From assembly GCF_001293565.1 (NCBI RefSeq), contig NZ_JXMU01000005.1, forward strand, positions 1 to 64,000: 64,000 nt of DNA. The letters run 5' to 3'. The translations under genes were made by a program, and so were the position numbers. How positions within the stretch are numbered: the first letter of the stretch is position 1; each line of letters starts with the position of its first letter. Positions 1 through 7,590 of this stretch are shown piece after piece. Origin of the DNA: Ahrensia marina (GTDB lineage Bacteria > Pseudomonadota > Alphaproteobacteria > Rhizobiales > Rhizobiaceae). The notes under the pieces are model-generated. The model did not search any database, had not been told where the DNA came from, and worked only from the letters and a program-made list of their open reading frames with translations.

Positions 1-60
1 GCCTGGAACGCGTGTAGGCGGGGAACCGTCTCCAGGGTTCGAATCCCTGTCTGTCCGCCA
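1..60 (+). tRNA. tRNA-Ser (anticodon GGA), 3' part
   Basis: The window opens inside a tRNA. A 5-bp T stem (CAGGG/CCCTG) encloses the loop TTCGAAT, followed by the 3' acceptor strand TCTGTCC, discriminator G and an encoded CCA. A long variable arm lies between about 18 and 35, as expected of a class II tRNA. The bases CTGGAAC near the start fit an anticodon loop with GGA at 34-36, which gives Ser(GGA). The 5' half is outside the window. The discriminator G and long arm agree with serine; leucine would usually have A. Confidence 0.9.
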
Positions 61-211
61 TTTCCCGCTATAATAAACACCAACCCGTGAATTTCAGCGT
101 GGATATCTGTAACCCTGCCGCCTTAATCATAGTGCAAGACGTGGCCTTTGAAGCTCAAGGTAAGTGGCTTTGACTATTTAATCTATAAACCTGCGAACTC
201 AAATTCACCTA

Positions 212-240
212 TTGTGTTAAAGTTCACTTTAACTTTTATA
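212..240 (+). promoter_or_regulatory. Promoter with SoxR-box-like palindrome for the efflux gene
   Basis: A perfect 8+2+8 palindrome GTTAAAGTTCACTTTAAC (216-233) sits between a -35-like TTGTGT (212-217) and a -10-like TTTATA (235-240). The core AAGTT-N-ACTT with flanking T/A matches the SoxR box of enterobacteria (T-N-AAGTT-N-ACTT-N-A). SoxR and other MerR-type regulators bind between -35 and -10. A soxR gene lies at 3031 in the same cassette. The palindrome is seen directly; its binding by SoxR is inferred. Confidence 0.65.
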
Positions 241-273
241 GCTGTGTCTGTTGTTTTTCTACAGGATAAGAAA

Positions 274-1830
274 ATGCCCGACAGACCATCTTTGACACCT
301 TCTCCAAAGACTTTCGAACCGCGCGCATCACGGCGCGAATGGATTGGACTGGCAGTGCTTACACTTCCCACATTATTGCTTGCCATGGATATGACGGTTC
401 TTCATCTGGCTGTGCCTTCGCTCAGCGCGGCTTTGGAGCCAACCAGCGCACAATTGCTTTGGATCGTGGATATCTATGGCTTCATGATTGCCGGTTTCCT
501 GATCATAATGGGTAATATCGGCGACTGGATCGGAAGACGAAAACTGCTGCTACTGGGAGCGGCTGCGTTTGGAGCAGCCTCGGTCTTTGCCGCTTTCGCC
601 CCCAATGCCGAACTTCTGATCCTTGCCCGTTCCCTCTTGGGTATCAGCGGTGCCTGTCTCATGCCTTCAACGCTGTCACTAATCCGCAATATGTTCAAAG
701 TTGCAGCGGATCGAACCAAGGCGATCACAATATGGATGATGAGTTTCATGGTGGGGACAGTGATCGGACCGGTTGTCGGCGGCCTTCTATTGGAATGGTT
801 TTGGTGGGGTGCTGTGTTTCTTCTGGCTGTACCGATTATGGTGCTCATTTTGATTCTCGGACCAAAATTGCTGCCGGAGCATCGCAACGAAAACAAGACA
901 GGGATTGATCTTCTTTCCGCAGTTATGGCGCTTGCCGCAATTCTGCTGCTTGTCTTTGCACTCAAGGAGGCAGCGAGATACGGATTTGACGGGCGCGCCA
1001 TCTTCGCCGGAATTGCAGGGCTCGGCATCGGCACGGTTTTTGTCATACGGCAAACCCGTCTTGAAAATCCGCTGCTTGATCTTGCGCTGTTCCAATATGC
1101 CGGATTTTCCGCAGCGCTGGTTTCTTTAACTGTTTCAATCTTCACGATTGGCGGGTCGATGTTCCTGATATACCAATATCTGCAGGGTGTAGTGGGCCTT
1201 TCACCGCTGCAAGCCGGCCTCTGGTTATTGCCTTCAACATTGGCAGGCCCTATCGTGTCTTTTGCCGTTCCCGCACTTGCAGCACGTATCGCGCCTAACC
1301 GGCTAATTGGCGCTGGACTTGCCCTTGGAACGGTCAGCCTGGCCTCACTTGCCCTGATAGGGCCGCTTAACGGGCTGGCAGTCGTGGTTGTGGGGATGAC
1401 GCTACTCAGTATCGGCTTGGCTCCTGTCACCATTCTGGGAACCGACCTCATCGTCAGCGCGGCACCTGCCGAACAAGCCGGAGCAGCGTCAGCTGTTTCT
1501 GAAACCGGCACCGAGTTGGGTATGGCTTTGGGGGTCGCTGTTTTCGGTAGTTTAGCAACGGCTTTATACAGGTCAGGTTTTCAAGATAGAATTGGCGATG
1601 ACTTTCCAACGGGGCTTGATACGCGCGCGTCTGAGACACTAGGTGCGGCTATCGCCATAGCGAAATCTGCAGACGCCCAACTGGCGCAACAGATGATTAA
1701 AGTAGCAACGCAATCATTTACCAACGCGCTCCAGATATCCGTTTTGACAGCAGCTACTCTTCTCGGATTAATCTGTATCGTTGCACTGCGATCCCTTCCC
1801 CGTCATACAGGTGGAAGCGAGACGTCCTAA
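274..1830 (+). CDS. DHA2-family MFS drug efflux pump (SmvA-like)
   Basis: This 518-residue inner-membrane proton antiporter has 14 predicted hydrophobic segments. The N-terminal motif around AMDMTVLHLAVPSL and the following LLWIVDIYGF and GDWIGRR segments match the DHA2 (EmrB/QacA) class and most resemble SmvA, known for export of methyl viologen and quaternary cations. The start at 274 has AGGA 8 bases upstream and places the first membrane segment normally. An in-frame ATG at 148 would put the start upstream of the palindromic promoter and is unlikely. The SoxR-like operator and the downstream soxR suggest induction by redox-cycling compounds. Substrate is inferred. Confidence 0.85.
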   Translation: MPDRPSLTPSPKTFEPRASRREWIGLAVLTLPTLLLAMDMTVLHLAVPSLSAALEPTSAQLLWIVDIYGFMIAGFLIIMGNIGDWIGRRKLLLLGAAAFGAASVFAAFAPNAELLILARSLLGISGACLMPSTLSLIRNMFKVAADRTKAITIWMMSFMVGTVIGPVVGGLLLEWFWWGAVFLLAVPIMVLILILGPKLLPEHRNENKTGIDLLSAVMALAAILLLVFALKEAARYGFDGRAIFAGIAGLGIGTVFVIRQTRLENPLLDLALFQYAGFSAALVSLTVSIFTIGGSMFLIYQYLQGVVGLSPLQAGLWLLPSTLAGPIVSFAVPALAARIAPNRLIGAGLALGTVSLASLALIGPLNGLAVVVVGMTLLSIGLAPVTILGTDLIVSAAPAEQAGAASAVSETGTELGMALGVAVFGSLATALYRSGFQDRIGDDFPTGLDTRASETLGAAIAIAKSADAQLAQQMIKVATQSFTNALQISVLTAATLLGLICIVALRSLPRHTGGSETS

Positions 1831-1851
1831 CCGTGATTTTTAAATGTTCTT

Positions 1852-2481
1852 ATGGAAAAGAAGCCCACAAATTCTGAAATGACACAGAACCAGGTTTTAC
1901 ACGCGCTGCAACGCTATGCCCGCCTACACACGCGTGTTGACCATGAGGCGGATGATTTATTGCAGGACGTCCTGTTGATCGCGGTAAATAAGAAACGCGA
2001 TATAACAGATCCGGGATTTGTAGCTTGGGCTAAAGGCGCGATCCGCAACCATGCACGTTTTCTGGCAAGAACAGCCGGACGGCGGCGGAAGCGTGAGGCA
2101 AGTTGGGAGCCTCCATGCTCAGACTCACAATCATTTCCACGTTTCTCAATCGCGTTCGTGTCAGCGTTGCCTCCGTCACAACGCATTGTTGCTCACCTTG
2201 TAAACCTTGGATTAAATCGTACAGAAATCGTCCATCTTCTCGGTTTGAATGACGCCGCCTTCCGCCAACGTATGGCTGGACTGTGCAAGGCCTCCAAGCA
2301 TCGTAACCAAGATATTGAATTTCCGATAACCCCGATAAAGCAGCACGGCGGCCTCGCACGCCGTTCGTTAAAGCAATCGCTACAATTCGATGCGCCGCGC
2401 GGCTTCGCCATAAGAGATCCGGACGGAATACCTCTTTTCTTTTCCCGCCATGATCACAATTCGCGTAGCCGCGGCAACTAA
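1852..2481 (+). CDS. Sigma-70 (ECF)-like protein with C-terminal extension
   Basis: This protein has 209 residues. Residues about 20-85 resemble sigma region 2 (DHEADDLLQDVLL, then FVAWAKGAIRNHARF and a basic stretch). Residues about 105-150 resemble region 4 (LPPSQRIVAHLV, then a helix-turn-helix-like NRTEIVHLLGLNDAAFRQRM). A tail of about 50 residues follows that I cannot assign. It starts 22 bases after the efflux gene on the same strand and ends 25 bases before the VOC gene, so the genes are probably cotranscribed. No anti-sigma gene is adjacent. Region 2 is less well conserved than in standard ECF factors, so real promoter specificity is uncertain. Confidence 0.6.
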   Translation: MEKKPTNSEMTQNQVLHALQRYARLHTRVDHEADDLLQDVLLIAVNKKRDITDPGFVAWAKGAIRNHARFLARTAGRRRKREASWEPPCSDSQSFPRFSIAFVSALPPSQRIVAHLVNLGLNRTEIVHLLGLNDAAFRQRMAGLCKASKHRNQDIEFPITPIKQHGGLARRSLKQSLQFDAPRGFAIRDPDGIPLFFSRHDHNSRSRGN

Positions 2482-2505
2482 GCCAGAGTCACCAAGGAGG
2501 GTATT

Positions 2506-2892
2506 ATGACTTTAAAAATTGATAGCGTAACCATAATCTTCAACGTTGCCGACATAGAGCGCACACGCGCCTTCTATGGCCAGCATCTTGGCATACAGTT
2601 TGAGCACCACAGTGAGGAGGACGACAGCACTTATCTGAGCACCAAAATCAGCAAAGAAGTTGATTTAATGGTATTTCCCGGAACACCCAAGCCCGGCAAT
2701 ACACCTAACATCGTTTTCGGCTTGAGCGAGGGCGGTATCGACACACTAATTGAGCAATTGGCGGCCGATAATATCGAAATTGTAACGCCGGTATCGGAAG
2801 CTCCCGGCGGCTGGTTTGCTGATTTTCGCGATCCCGACGGTCAAACTATCTCGCTTTATCAATCCGGCAACATGCCAAGGACGCAAGCATAA
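2506..2892 (+). CDS. VOC (glyoxalase/bleomycin resistance) family protein
   Basis: This 128-residue protein has one vicinal-oxygen-chelate module. It shows the opening beta strand SVTIIFNVADIERTRAFY, the middle DSTYLSTKI and the closing metal-side motif FADFRDPDGQTISLYQ. Such proteins are either metal-dependent lyases/dioxygenases or metal-free drug-binding proteins. The strong Shine-Dalgarno AAGGAGG before ATG 2506 supports the start. Its place between an efflux pump and soxR suggests a role in handling a toxic compound, but no substrate can be named. Confidence 0.8.
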   Translation: MTLKIDSVTIIFNVADIERTRAFYGQHLGIQFEHHSEEDDSTYLSTKISKEVDLMVFPGTPKPGNTPNIVFGLSEGGIDTLIEQLAADNIEIVTPVSEAPGGWFADFRDPDGQTISLYQSGNMPRTQA

Positions 2893-2984
2893 CAGTGTTT
2901 TCGCTGCACATCTTCGGGTGAATTAACATTCATCCAAGCGCTGACGGACGATCTGAGTGTCCGCAGCGCTTCAGTTCTGCATTT

Positions 2985-3002
2985 ATTAAAGTTGGATTTA
3001 GA
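2985..3002 (+). promoter_or_regulatory. Weak SoxR-box-like site upstream of soxR
   Basis: The 18 bases ATTAAAGTTGGATTTAGA match the palindrome at 216-233 in 12 of 18 positions. They lie 29 bases before the soxR start. The left half TTAAAGTT is intact and the right half is degenerate. This could be an autoregulatory site, but the symmetry is poor. Confidence 0.3.
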
Positions 3003-3030
3003 ATTTAGTTTTGACTAATATCATTTTCGC

Positions 3031-3483
3031 ATGGAAACGACACTTTCAATTCAACAGACCGCACGGCGCAGCGGATTAGCTGCATCTGCACTGCGCTACT
3101 ATGAGCAACAGGGTCTGATAACGTCGGAGCGTAAAAATTCGGGCCATAGGCGGTTTCCCCGCCATGTGCTGCGTCGCCTGGCCTTCATCGTTTTCGCACA
3201 GCGGCTTGGCATGCGCCTTGAAGAGATCAAGCAAGAACTTGACAAGCTGCCGACAGATCATGTTCCGACCGGCGAAGACTGGGAGAAGCTTTCTGAAAAA
3301 TGGGTCGAGCGGGTTGAAGCGCAGATCGCCCAGTTGGAACAGCTCAGAACAGGACTTACCGGGTGTATTGGCTGCGGATGTCTGTCCCTGAAAGATTGCA
3401 AGGTCATCAATGCCGGAGACCGGTTTGCCAAAGAAGGCGCAGGCCCGCGTGGATGGATATTAGATGCAGATGCTGACAGCTAA
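3031..3483 (+). CDS. soxR: Redox-sensitive transcriptional activator SoxR
   Basis: This 150-residue MerR-family regulator has an N-terminal winged helix (SIQQTARRSGLAASALRYYE, then the wing SGHRRFPRH), a dimerising coiled coil at about 80-118, and the four-cysteine cluster CIGCGCLSLKDC that holds the [2Fe-2S] sensor of SoxR. Length and cysteine spacing equal those of the family. SoxR outside enterobacteria usually controls efflux pumps and small redox enzymes directly instead of soxS. The efflux gene at 274 with its SoxR-box-like promoter fits this. The stop codon lies 5 bases from the convergent cysG stop. Confidence 0.93.
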   Translation: METTLSIQQTARRSGLAASALRYYEQQGLITSERKNSGHRRFPRHVLRRLAFIVFAQRLGMRLEEIKQELDKLPTDHVPTGEDWEKLSEKWVERVEAQIAQLEQLRTGLTGCIGCGCLSLKDCKVINAGDRFAKEGAGPRGWILDADADS

Positions 3484-3488
3484 GCCTT

Positions 3489-4631
3489 TTAGAGGGCGAT
3501 TCTTTCCGATTTCTCATAGCGCACAAAAGGGTCAATTTGCGTTGCTTTATCAGCCGCAGCGATGATGCCCGGCACTACCGAGACCGGTATGCCTTCGGCG
3601 CAAAGACGTGTTATTTTTTCTTCAAATTGACCAAAGCGCTGAGGATTGCCGCTCTGTAACCAGACAACATTTTTGCCGGCCAAGGCAAGAGCGGCCAATT
3701 TATCTTCGCTGTCAGTTTTCCAGTTAGCGCCATGAATTTTGCTGTTATCAATCAGTATTCGTTCTGCTTCCCGGCGGGCCAACTCTAAAACATCGCTGGA
3801 AACATCATCATCAAACATAATTATATCAGCGGCCTGCAACGCACGCACCGCTTTCAATGTGAGCAATTCCGCATCGTCAGCACGAACATTCACAAAAGTG
3901 ATTTTTCCTTTTAGTGATGCATCGAAATTCGCAATTGTATCAGCTTCAGCAATAAGCCCTTCAATATCACCGTTTCGCGGGGAACGTTCAAAAGCGCGGT
4001 CCACAAAAGCTTCCCAGAATGTCCGCCGTTGCAGTCCCATCTCCAAACGGTCATTGACCACACTGCGAATTTCAAGAGCAAGTGTTGCCCATGCGGAAAC
4101 TGATTGCGCTATAACTGCTTCAATCCTGCGCCGGATCGCCTGCCCCAAAATCGGTGCCGCGCCATCTGTCGAGATCGATATAACAACCGGTGACCGGTTA
4201 ACGATGGAGCCGAACTGAAAATCGCAATAATCGGGTTTATCAATAATATTGACGGCAACGCCCGCCGCGTGAGCCGCACAATAAAACCGTTGCGCCTCCG
4301 CGTCTGTTTCTGCATCGCAAATTGCAATTTGCGAATGTGCAAAGCTAGCGTCTTCCCAATTTTTCTTATACCAAATAAAATGTCCGGAGACGCCAGGCTC
4401 TGCAATTAGTGCCGCAAAAGCCGGTTCAAGCTCTTGTGCGTAAATGTGAACATCTGCCCCCGCAGCAGCAAGAAGTTCCGCTTTCCATGCAGCAGCATCC
4501 GATCCGCCTGCCAGAACAACTTTCTTGCCGTGCAATTTATAAAATACCGGCAATGTGGCCAGTGCCTGCACTCTTGCACGGCGTTGTTTTTTGCCCGCAT
4601 TATTCTGCGGCAACGATCTGATATTCATCAA
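3489..4631 (-). CDS. cysG: Siroheme synthase with degenerate, truncated methyltransferase half
   Basis: This protein has 380 residues, whereas full CysG has about 460. Residues about 25-225 form the precorrin-2 dehydrogenase/ferrochelatase half (LPVFYKLHGKKVVLAGGSDAA, then NIIDKPDYCDFQFGSIVNRSP, with ISISTDGAAPILGQAIRRRIE). The remainder resembles uroporphyrinogen III methyltransferase (ELLTLKAVRALQAADIIMFDD). Its SAM loop, normally GAGPGD, reads NVRADD, and the GGDPFIFGRGGEE motif reads SGNPQRFGQFEEK. The domain stops after the PGI motif and lacks its C-terminal third. It probably supplies siroheme to NirB, with methylation done by a separate CobA. The start overlaps nasA by 32 bases; a later start is possible. 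Confidence 0.85.
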   Translation of the reverse strand: MMNIRSLPQNNAGKKQRRARVQALATLPVFYKLHGKKVVLAGGSDAAAWKAELLAAAGADVHIYAQELEPAFAALIAEPGVSGHFIWYKKNWEDASFAHSQIAICDAETDAEAQRFYCAAHAAGVAVNIIDKPDYCDFQFGSIVNRSPVVISISTDGAAPILGQAIRRRIEAVIAQSVSAWATLALEIRSVVNDRLEMGLQRRTFWEAFVDRAFERSPRNGDIEGLIAEADTIANFDASLKGKITFVNVRADDAELLTLKAVRALQAADIIMFDDDVSSDVLELARREAERILIDNSKIHGANWKTDSEDKLAALALAGKNVVWLQSGNPQRFGQFEEKITRLCAEGIPVSVVPGIIAAADKATQIDPFVRYEKSERIAL

Positions 4632-7263
4632 TAATCACCTTGAGTTCCGCTTTGCAAGACCCGCAATTCGTGCCCGCACAAGTCGCATTTCCAACTGCAT
4701 TTACCGTATGACAACCGGCACTAACCGCATCTCTGATCTGGTTGATTCCAACCCCCATACAGGAGCATATGATGGTCCCTTTATCCGGCACACCGGAAGC
4801 AGGGCGTCCTGCGACCACACGCCAGCGTGAAACCAAATCGGAAAAATCATCACCAAGTTGACTGCTCGCCCAATTGCGCGAGACGGCAACCGGAGAGCGC
4901 GACAAATAAACAACCCCAAGCAAAGCAGCTTTGTTAAAGGCGGCGATACGGGTCAAACCCAGTGCGTTGTCAGTATAAGAAAGCGTCTGCACTTGCTGCG
5001 GCAATTGCAGCATTTTATATGCAAGTTGAGCCATATCAACGATTGGATCAGTACTGGCAAATTCTGCACACCACCCATTTTCAGCTTTTGCCAATGCCCA
5101 GTAGGATAATTCGCTCAATTTAGGTTTTGCAGCGGAGACGACAAAACCGAACTGTTTTGCCGGATATTTAGCTATATCAACATGCGTGTTTTTAAGAGCA
5201 GGTTGGCCGGAAATCGGGTCCGTTGCCGGAGCAACCAATTTATCGACACGCGCATTAGCTGCTATCTGATCCGTGAAATGCATCGGTACAAATATATGCC
5301 CCTGCTTCACGCGGTCGGTAATCAAAGCCCGGACAATTATTTCACTGCGGCCATTTTTGATGCAGACCAAGTCAGCGTCACGTATATTCTTTTTCAAAGC
5401 ATCGCTTGGATGAATCTCCACAAACGGCTCTGCAATGTGGGCTGAAAGGCGAGGACTTTTCGCGGTTCGGGTCATCGTATGCCAATGATCACGTATCCGG
5501 CCGGTATTGAGCGTGAATGGGTAGTGTGCTTTTACGGCACTCTCGGATGGCTCGCTTGCAGCAACGAAGTTGGCTTTACCGTCAACCGTAAAAAAACCAC
5601 CATTGGCAAAGAAACGTTGATCTTGAGTGGTCTGCATTTTCCTCATCGGCGCGGGCCACTGGAAAGGTTTGAGTGCCGAATAATCTTGATCTGAAATTTC
5701 GGCATATGCGCCAATATCAAGATCGCGTTTGCCATTGTTTTCGAACGCTGTCAGCGCCGTATATTCACGAAAGATCGCAGCAGTACTGTCATAATCAAAT
5801 GCTTTACCAAACCCCATGCGCTTTGCGACTTCCGCCATTTGCCACCAGTCAGCTTTGGCATTTCCAGGAGAAGGCAGGAACTTTTTTTGATGAGAAATAC
5901 GGCGCTCGGAGTTTGTCACTGTTCCGTCTTTTTCACCCCATCCCAATGAGGGTAATTTCACATGCGCATGACGTACCGTATCTGTTTTACCCATGATGTC
6001 GGAAACAACGACAAATGGGCAGGCTTTCAGAGCGTTTTCAATTGCACCGGCATCAGGCATGGAAACAACAGGATTTGTCGCCATGATCCAGATGGCTTTG
6101 ATACGCCCGTCTGCAACCGCATCAAACATTTCAACTGCTTTAAGGCCGGGCTTATCCGCGATAACAGGCGCATTCCAGAACCGCTGCACCAGTTCCCGAT
6201 GCGCAGGCTCCTCCAACGCCATATGCGATGCAAGCATATTGGCCAGCCCGCCAACCTCACGGCCTCCCATTGCGTTGGGTTGACCTGTGATTGAGAACGG
6301 CCCCATCCCTGGCCGACCAATACGGCCCGTCGCCAAATGGCAATTGATGATCGCGTTGACTTTGTCGGTACCGCTAAGAGACTGGTTTACTCCTTGACTG
6401 TAAACAGTCACGACTTTTTCATTACCGGTCCACAATGCATAAAATGCACTCAGCTCTGCAGCCGGTAGTCCGGTTCGCTCTACCAATTTCTCGAATGATA
6501 ATGATTGTGCGGCTTCCAGCGCTTCCGGCAGTCCGTTCGTATGGCGTGCGACATAATCGGCATCTATCGCGCCTTGCTGTGAGATGTAGGAAAGAAGACC
6601 ATTGAAAAGTGCCACATCGCTATCGGGTGCGACAGCAAGATGAATATCGGCAATGTCGGCTGTCATTGTCCGGCGGGGATCAACAAGCACGACTTTCATA
6701 TTTGGGCGTATTGCTTTTGCCGCAACAATGCGTTGGTAAATCACGGGGTGGCACCATGCGAGGTTAGACCCCACCAATACGATAACATCTGCCAGTTCCA
6801 GATCTTCATAAATACCAGGAACGGTATCAGAACCGAATGCCCGGCGATGGCCGGCAACAGAGGATGCCATGCAAAGGCGTGAATTTGTGTCGATATTGGC
6901 AGAGCCGAAAAAGCCTTTCATCAATTTGTTGGCGACGTAATAATCTTCGGTCAGCATTTGACCGGAAACATAAAATGCCACGCTGTCGGGGCCGTAATCA
7001 GCGATTGTCTGTTTGAATTTTTGCGCAACCAAATCAAGCGCATCATCCCAAGATGCAGCTTTACCGTTGATTTCAGGTGAGAGTAGCCTTCCTTCCAGAT
7101 CCAGCGTTTCGCCAAGCGCCGCACCTTTTGAACATAGTTTGCCGAAATTCGAAGGGTGATCTTCATCGCCTTTTATATCCACACGCCCGTTCGGCATCGG
7201 CGTTGCAACAACGCCGCAGCCAACACCGCAATAAGGACATGTGGTTTTCGTGGAGCATCCCAT
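4600..7263 (-). CDS. nasA: Assimilatory nitrate reductase catalytic subunit
   Basis: This 887-residue cytoplasmic molybdenum enzyme reduces nitrate to nitrite. Cys9, Cys12, Cys16 and Cys44 form the N-terminal [4Fe-4S] site. The molybdopterin oxidoreductase core follows with the stretch NSRLCMASSVAGHRRAFG and the dinucleotide-binding C-terminal domain near LNTGRIRDHWHTMTR. The last 65 residues (IICSCMGVG, later CAGTNCGSC) are a BFD-like [2Fe-2S] domain, as in the Klebsiella-type NasA. ATG 7263 follows the nirD stop directly, so the genes are translationally close. It is cotranscribed with nirBD and the nitrate importer. Confidence 0.95.
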   Translation of the reverse strand: MGCSTKTTCPYCGVGCGVVATPMPNGRVDIKGDEDHPSNFGKLCSKGAALGETLDLEGRLLSPEINGKAASWDDALDLVAQKFKQTIADYGPDSVAFYVSGQMLTEDYYVANKLMKGFFGSANIDTNSRLCMASSVAGHRRAFGSDTVPGIYEDLELADVIVLVGSNLAWCHPVIYQRIVAAKAIRPNMKVVLVDPRRTMTADIADIHLAVAPDSDVALFNGLLSYISQQGAIDADYVARHTNGLPEALEAAQSLSFEKLVERTGLPAAELSAFYALWTGNEKVVTVYSQGVNQSLSGTDKVNAIINCHLATGRIGRPGMGPFSITGQPNAMGGREVGGLANMLASHMALEEPAHRELVQRFWNAPVIADKPGLKAVEMFDAVADGRIKAIWIMATNPVVSMPDAGAIENALKACPFVVVSDIMGKTDTVRHAHVKLPSLGWGEKDGTVTNSERRISHQKKFLPSPGNAKADWWQMAEVAKRMGFGKAFDYDSTAAIFREYTALTAFENNGKRDLDIGAYAEISDQDYSALKPFQWPAPMRKMQTTQDQRFFANGGFFTVDGKANFVAASEPSESAVKAHYPFTLNTGRIRDHWHTMTRTAKSPRLSAHIAEPFVEIHPSDALKKNIRDADLVCIKNGRSEIIVRALITDRVKQGHIFVPMHFTDQIAANARVDKLVAPATDPISGQPALKNTHVDIAKYPAKQFGFVVSAAKPKLSELSYWALAKAENGWCAEFASTDPIVDMAQLAYKMLQLPQQVQTLSYTDNALGLTRIAAFNKAALLGVVYLSRSPVAVSRNWASSQLGDDFSDLVSRWRVVAGRPASGVPDKGTIICSCMGVGINQIRDAVSAGCHTVNAVGNATCAGTNCGSCKAELKVIIDEYQIVAAE

Positions 7264-7590
7264 TTATCTGCTCACTTCGAGCAAGATTTTATCGCCCTCA
7301 AGCTTGACAGGGAACGATAGTGTCTGCCCTTCATCGGCCCCTTGTGCTATGCCTGTCTCAAGGCTGATCACCCAATTATGCAGCGGGCAGGTAACGCAGC
7401 CATCATGAACTATGCCCTGGCTCAGTGGGCCATTTTTATGCGGGCAATTATCCTCTAAAGCAAACACGCGACCATCGGCAGTTCGGAAAACAGCAATCGT
7501 CATGTCGCCATTTTTAATGCACCGTGCGCCGCGTATTGGAATATCCGACAATAGGCCGACAGTTACCCATGTTTGTGTTAACGCGTTCAT
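7264..7590 (-). CDS. nirD: Nitrite reductase (NADH) small subunit
   Basis: This 108-residue subunit has a Rieske-like fold. Both ligand pairs of a [2Fe-2S] Rieske centre are present (CPH and CPLHNW), whereas enterobacterial NirD lacks them. It partners NirB in six-electron reduction of nitrite to ammonium. Its start codon overlaps the nirB stop by 4 bases, which indicates translational coupling. Confidence 0.93.
   Translation of the reverse strand: MNALTQTWVTVGLLSDIPIRGARCIKNGDMTIAVFRTADGRVFALEDNCPHKNGPLSQGIVHDGCVTCPLHNWVISLETGIAQGADEGQTLSFPVKLEGDKILLEVSR

Noticed and set aside
474-1511. Long open frame on the minus strand inside the efflux gene
   Set aside because: It is an antisense shadow of a strong coding frame, Ser/Arg/Pro rich, with no family features or ribosome site.
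2395-2460. VOC-like tail (IRDPDGIPLFF) at the end of the sigma-like protein, as a fusion with the next gene's family
   Set aside because: Only about ten residues resemble the motif, no other VOC strands precede it, and the real VOC gene follows separately.
1-3500. Direct repeat of the tRNA-Ser 3' end as an attachment site
   Set aside because: Reading through the cassette and its right border I found no second copy of the T-arm/acceptor sequence.
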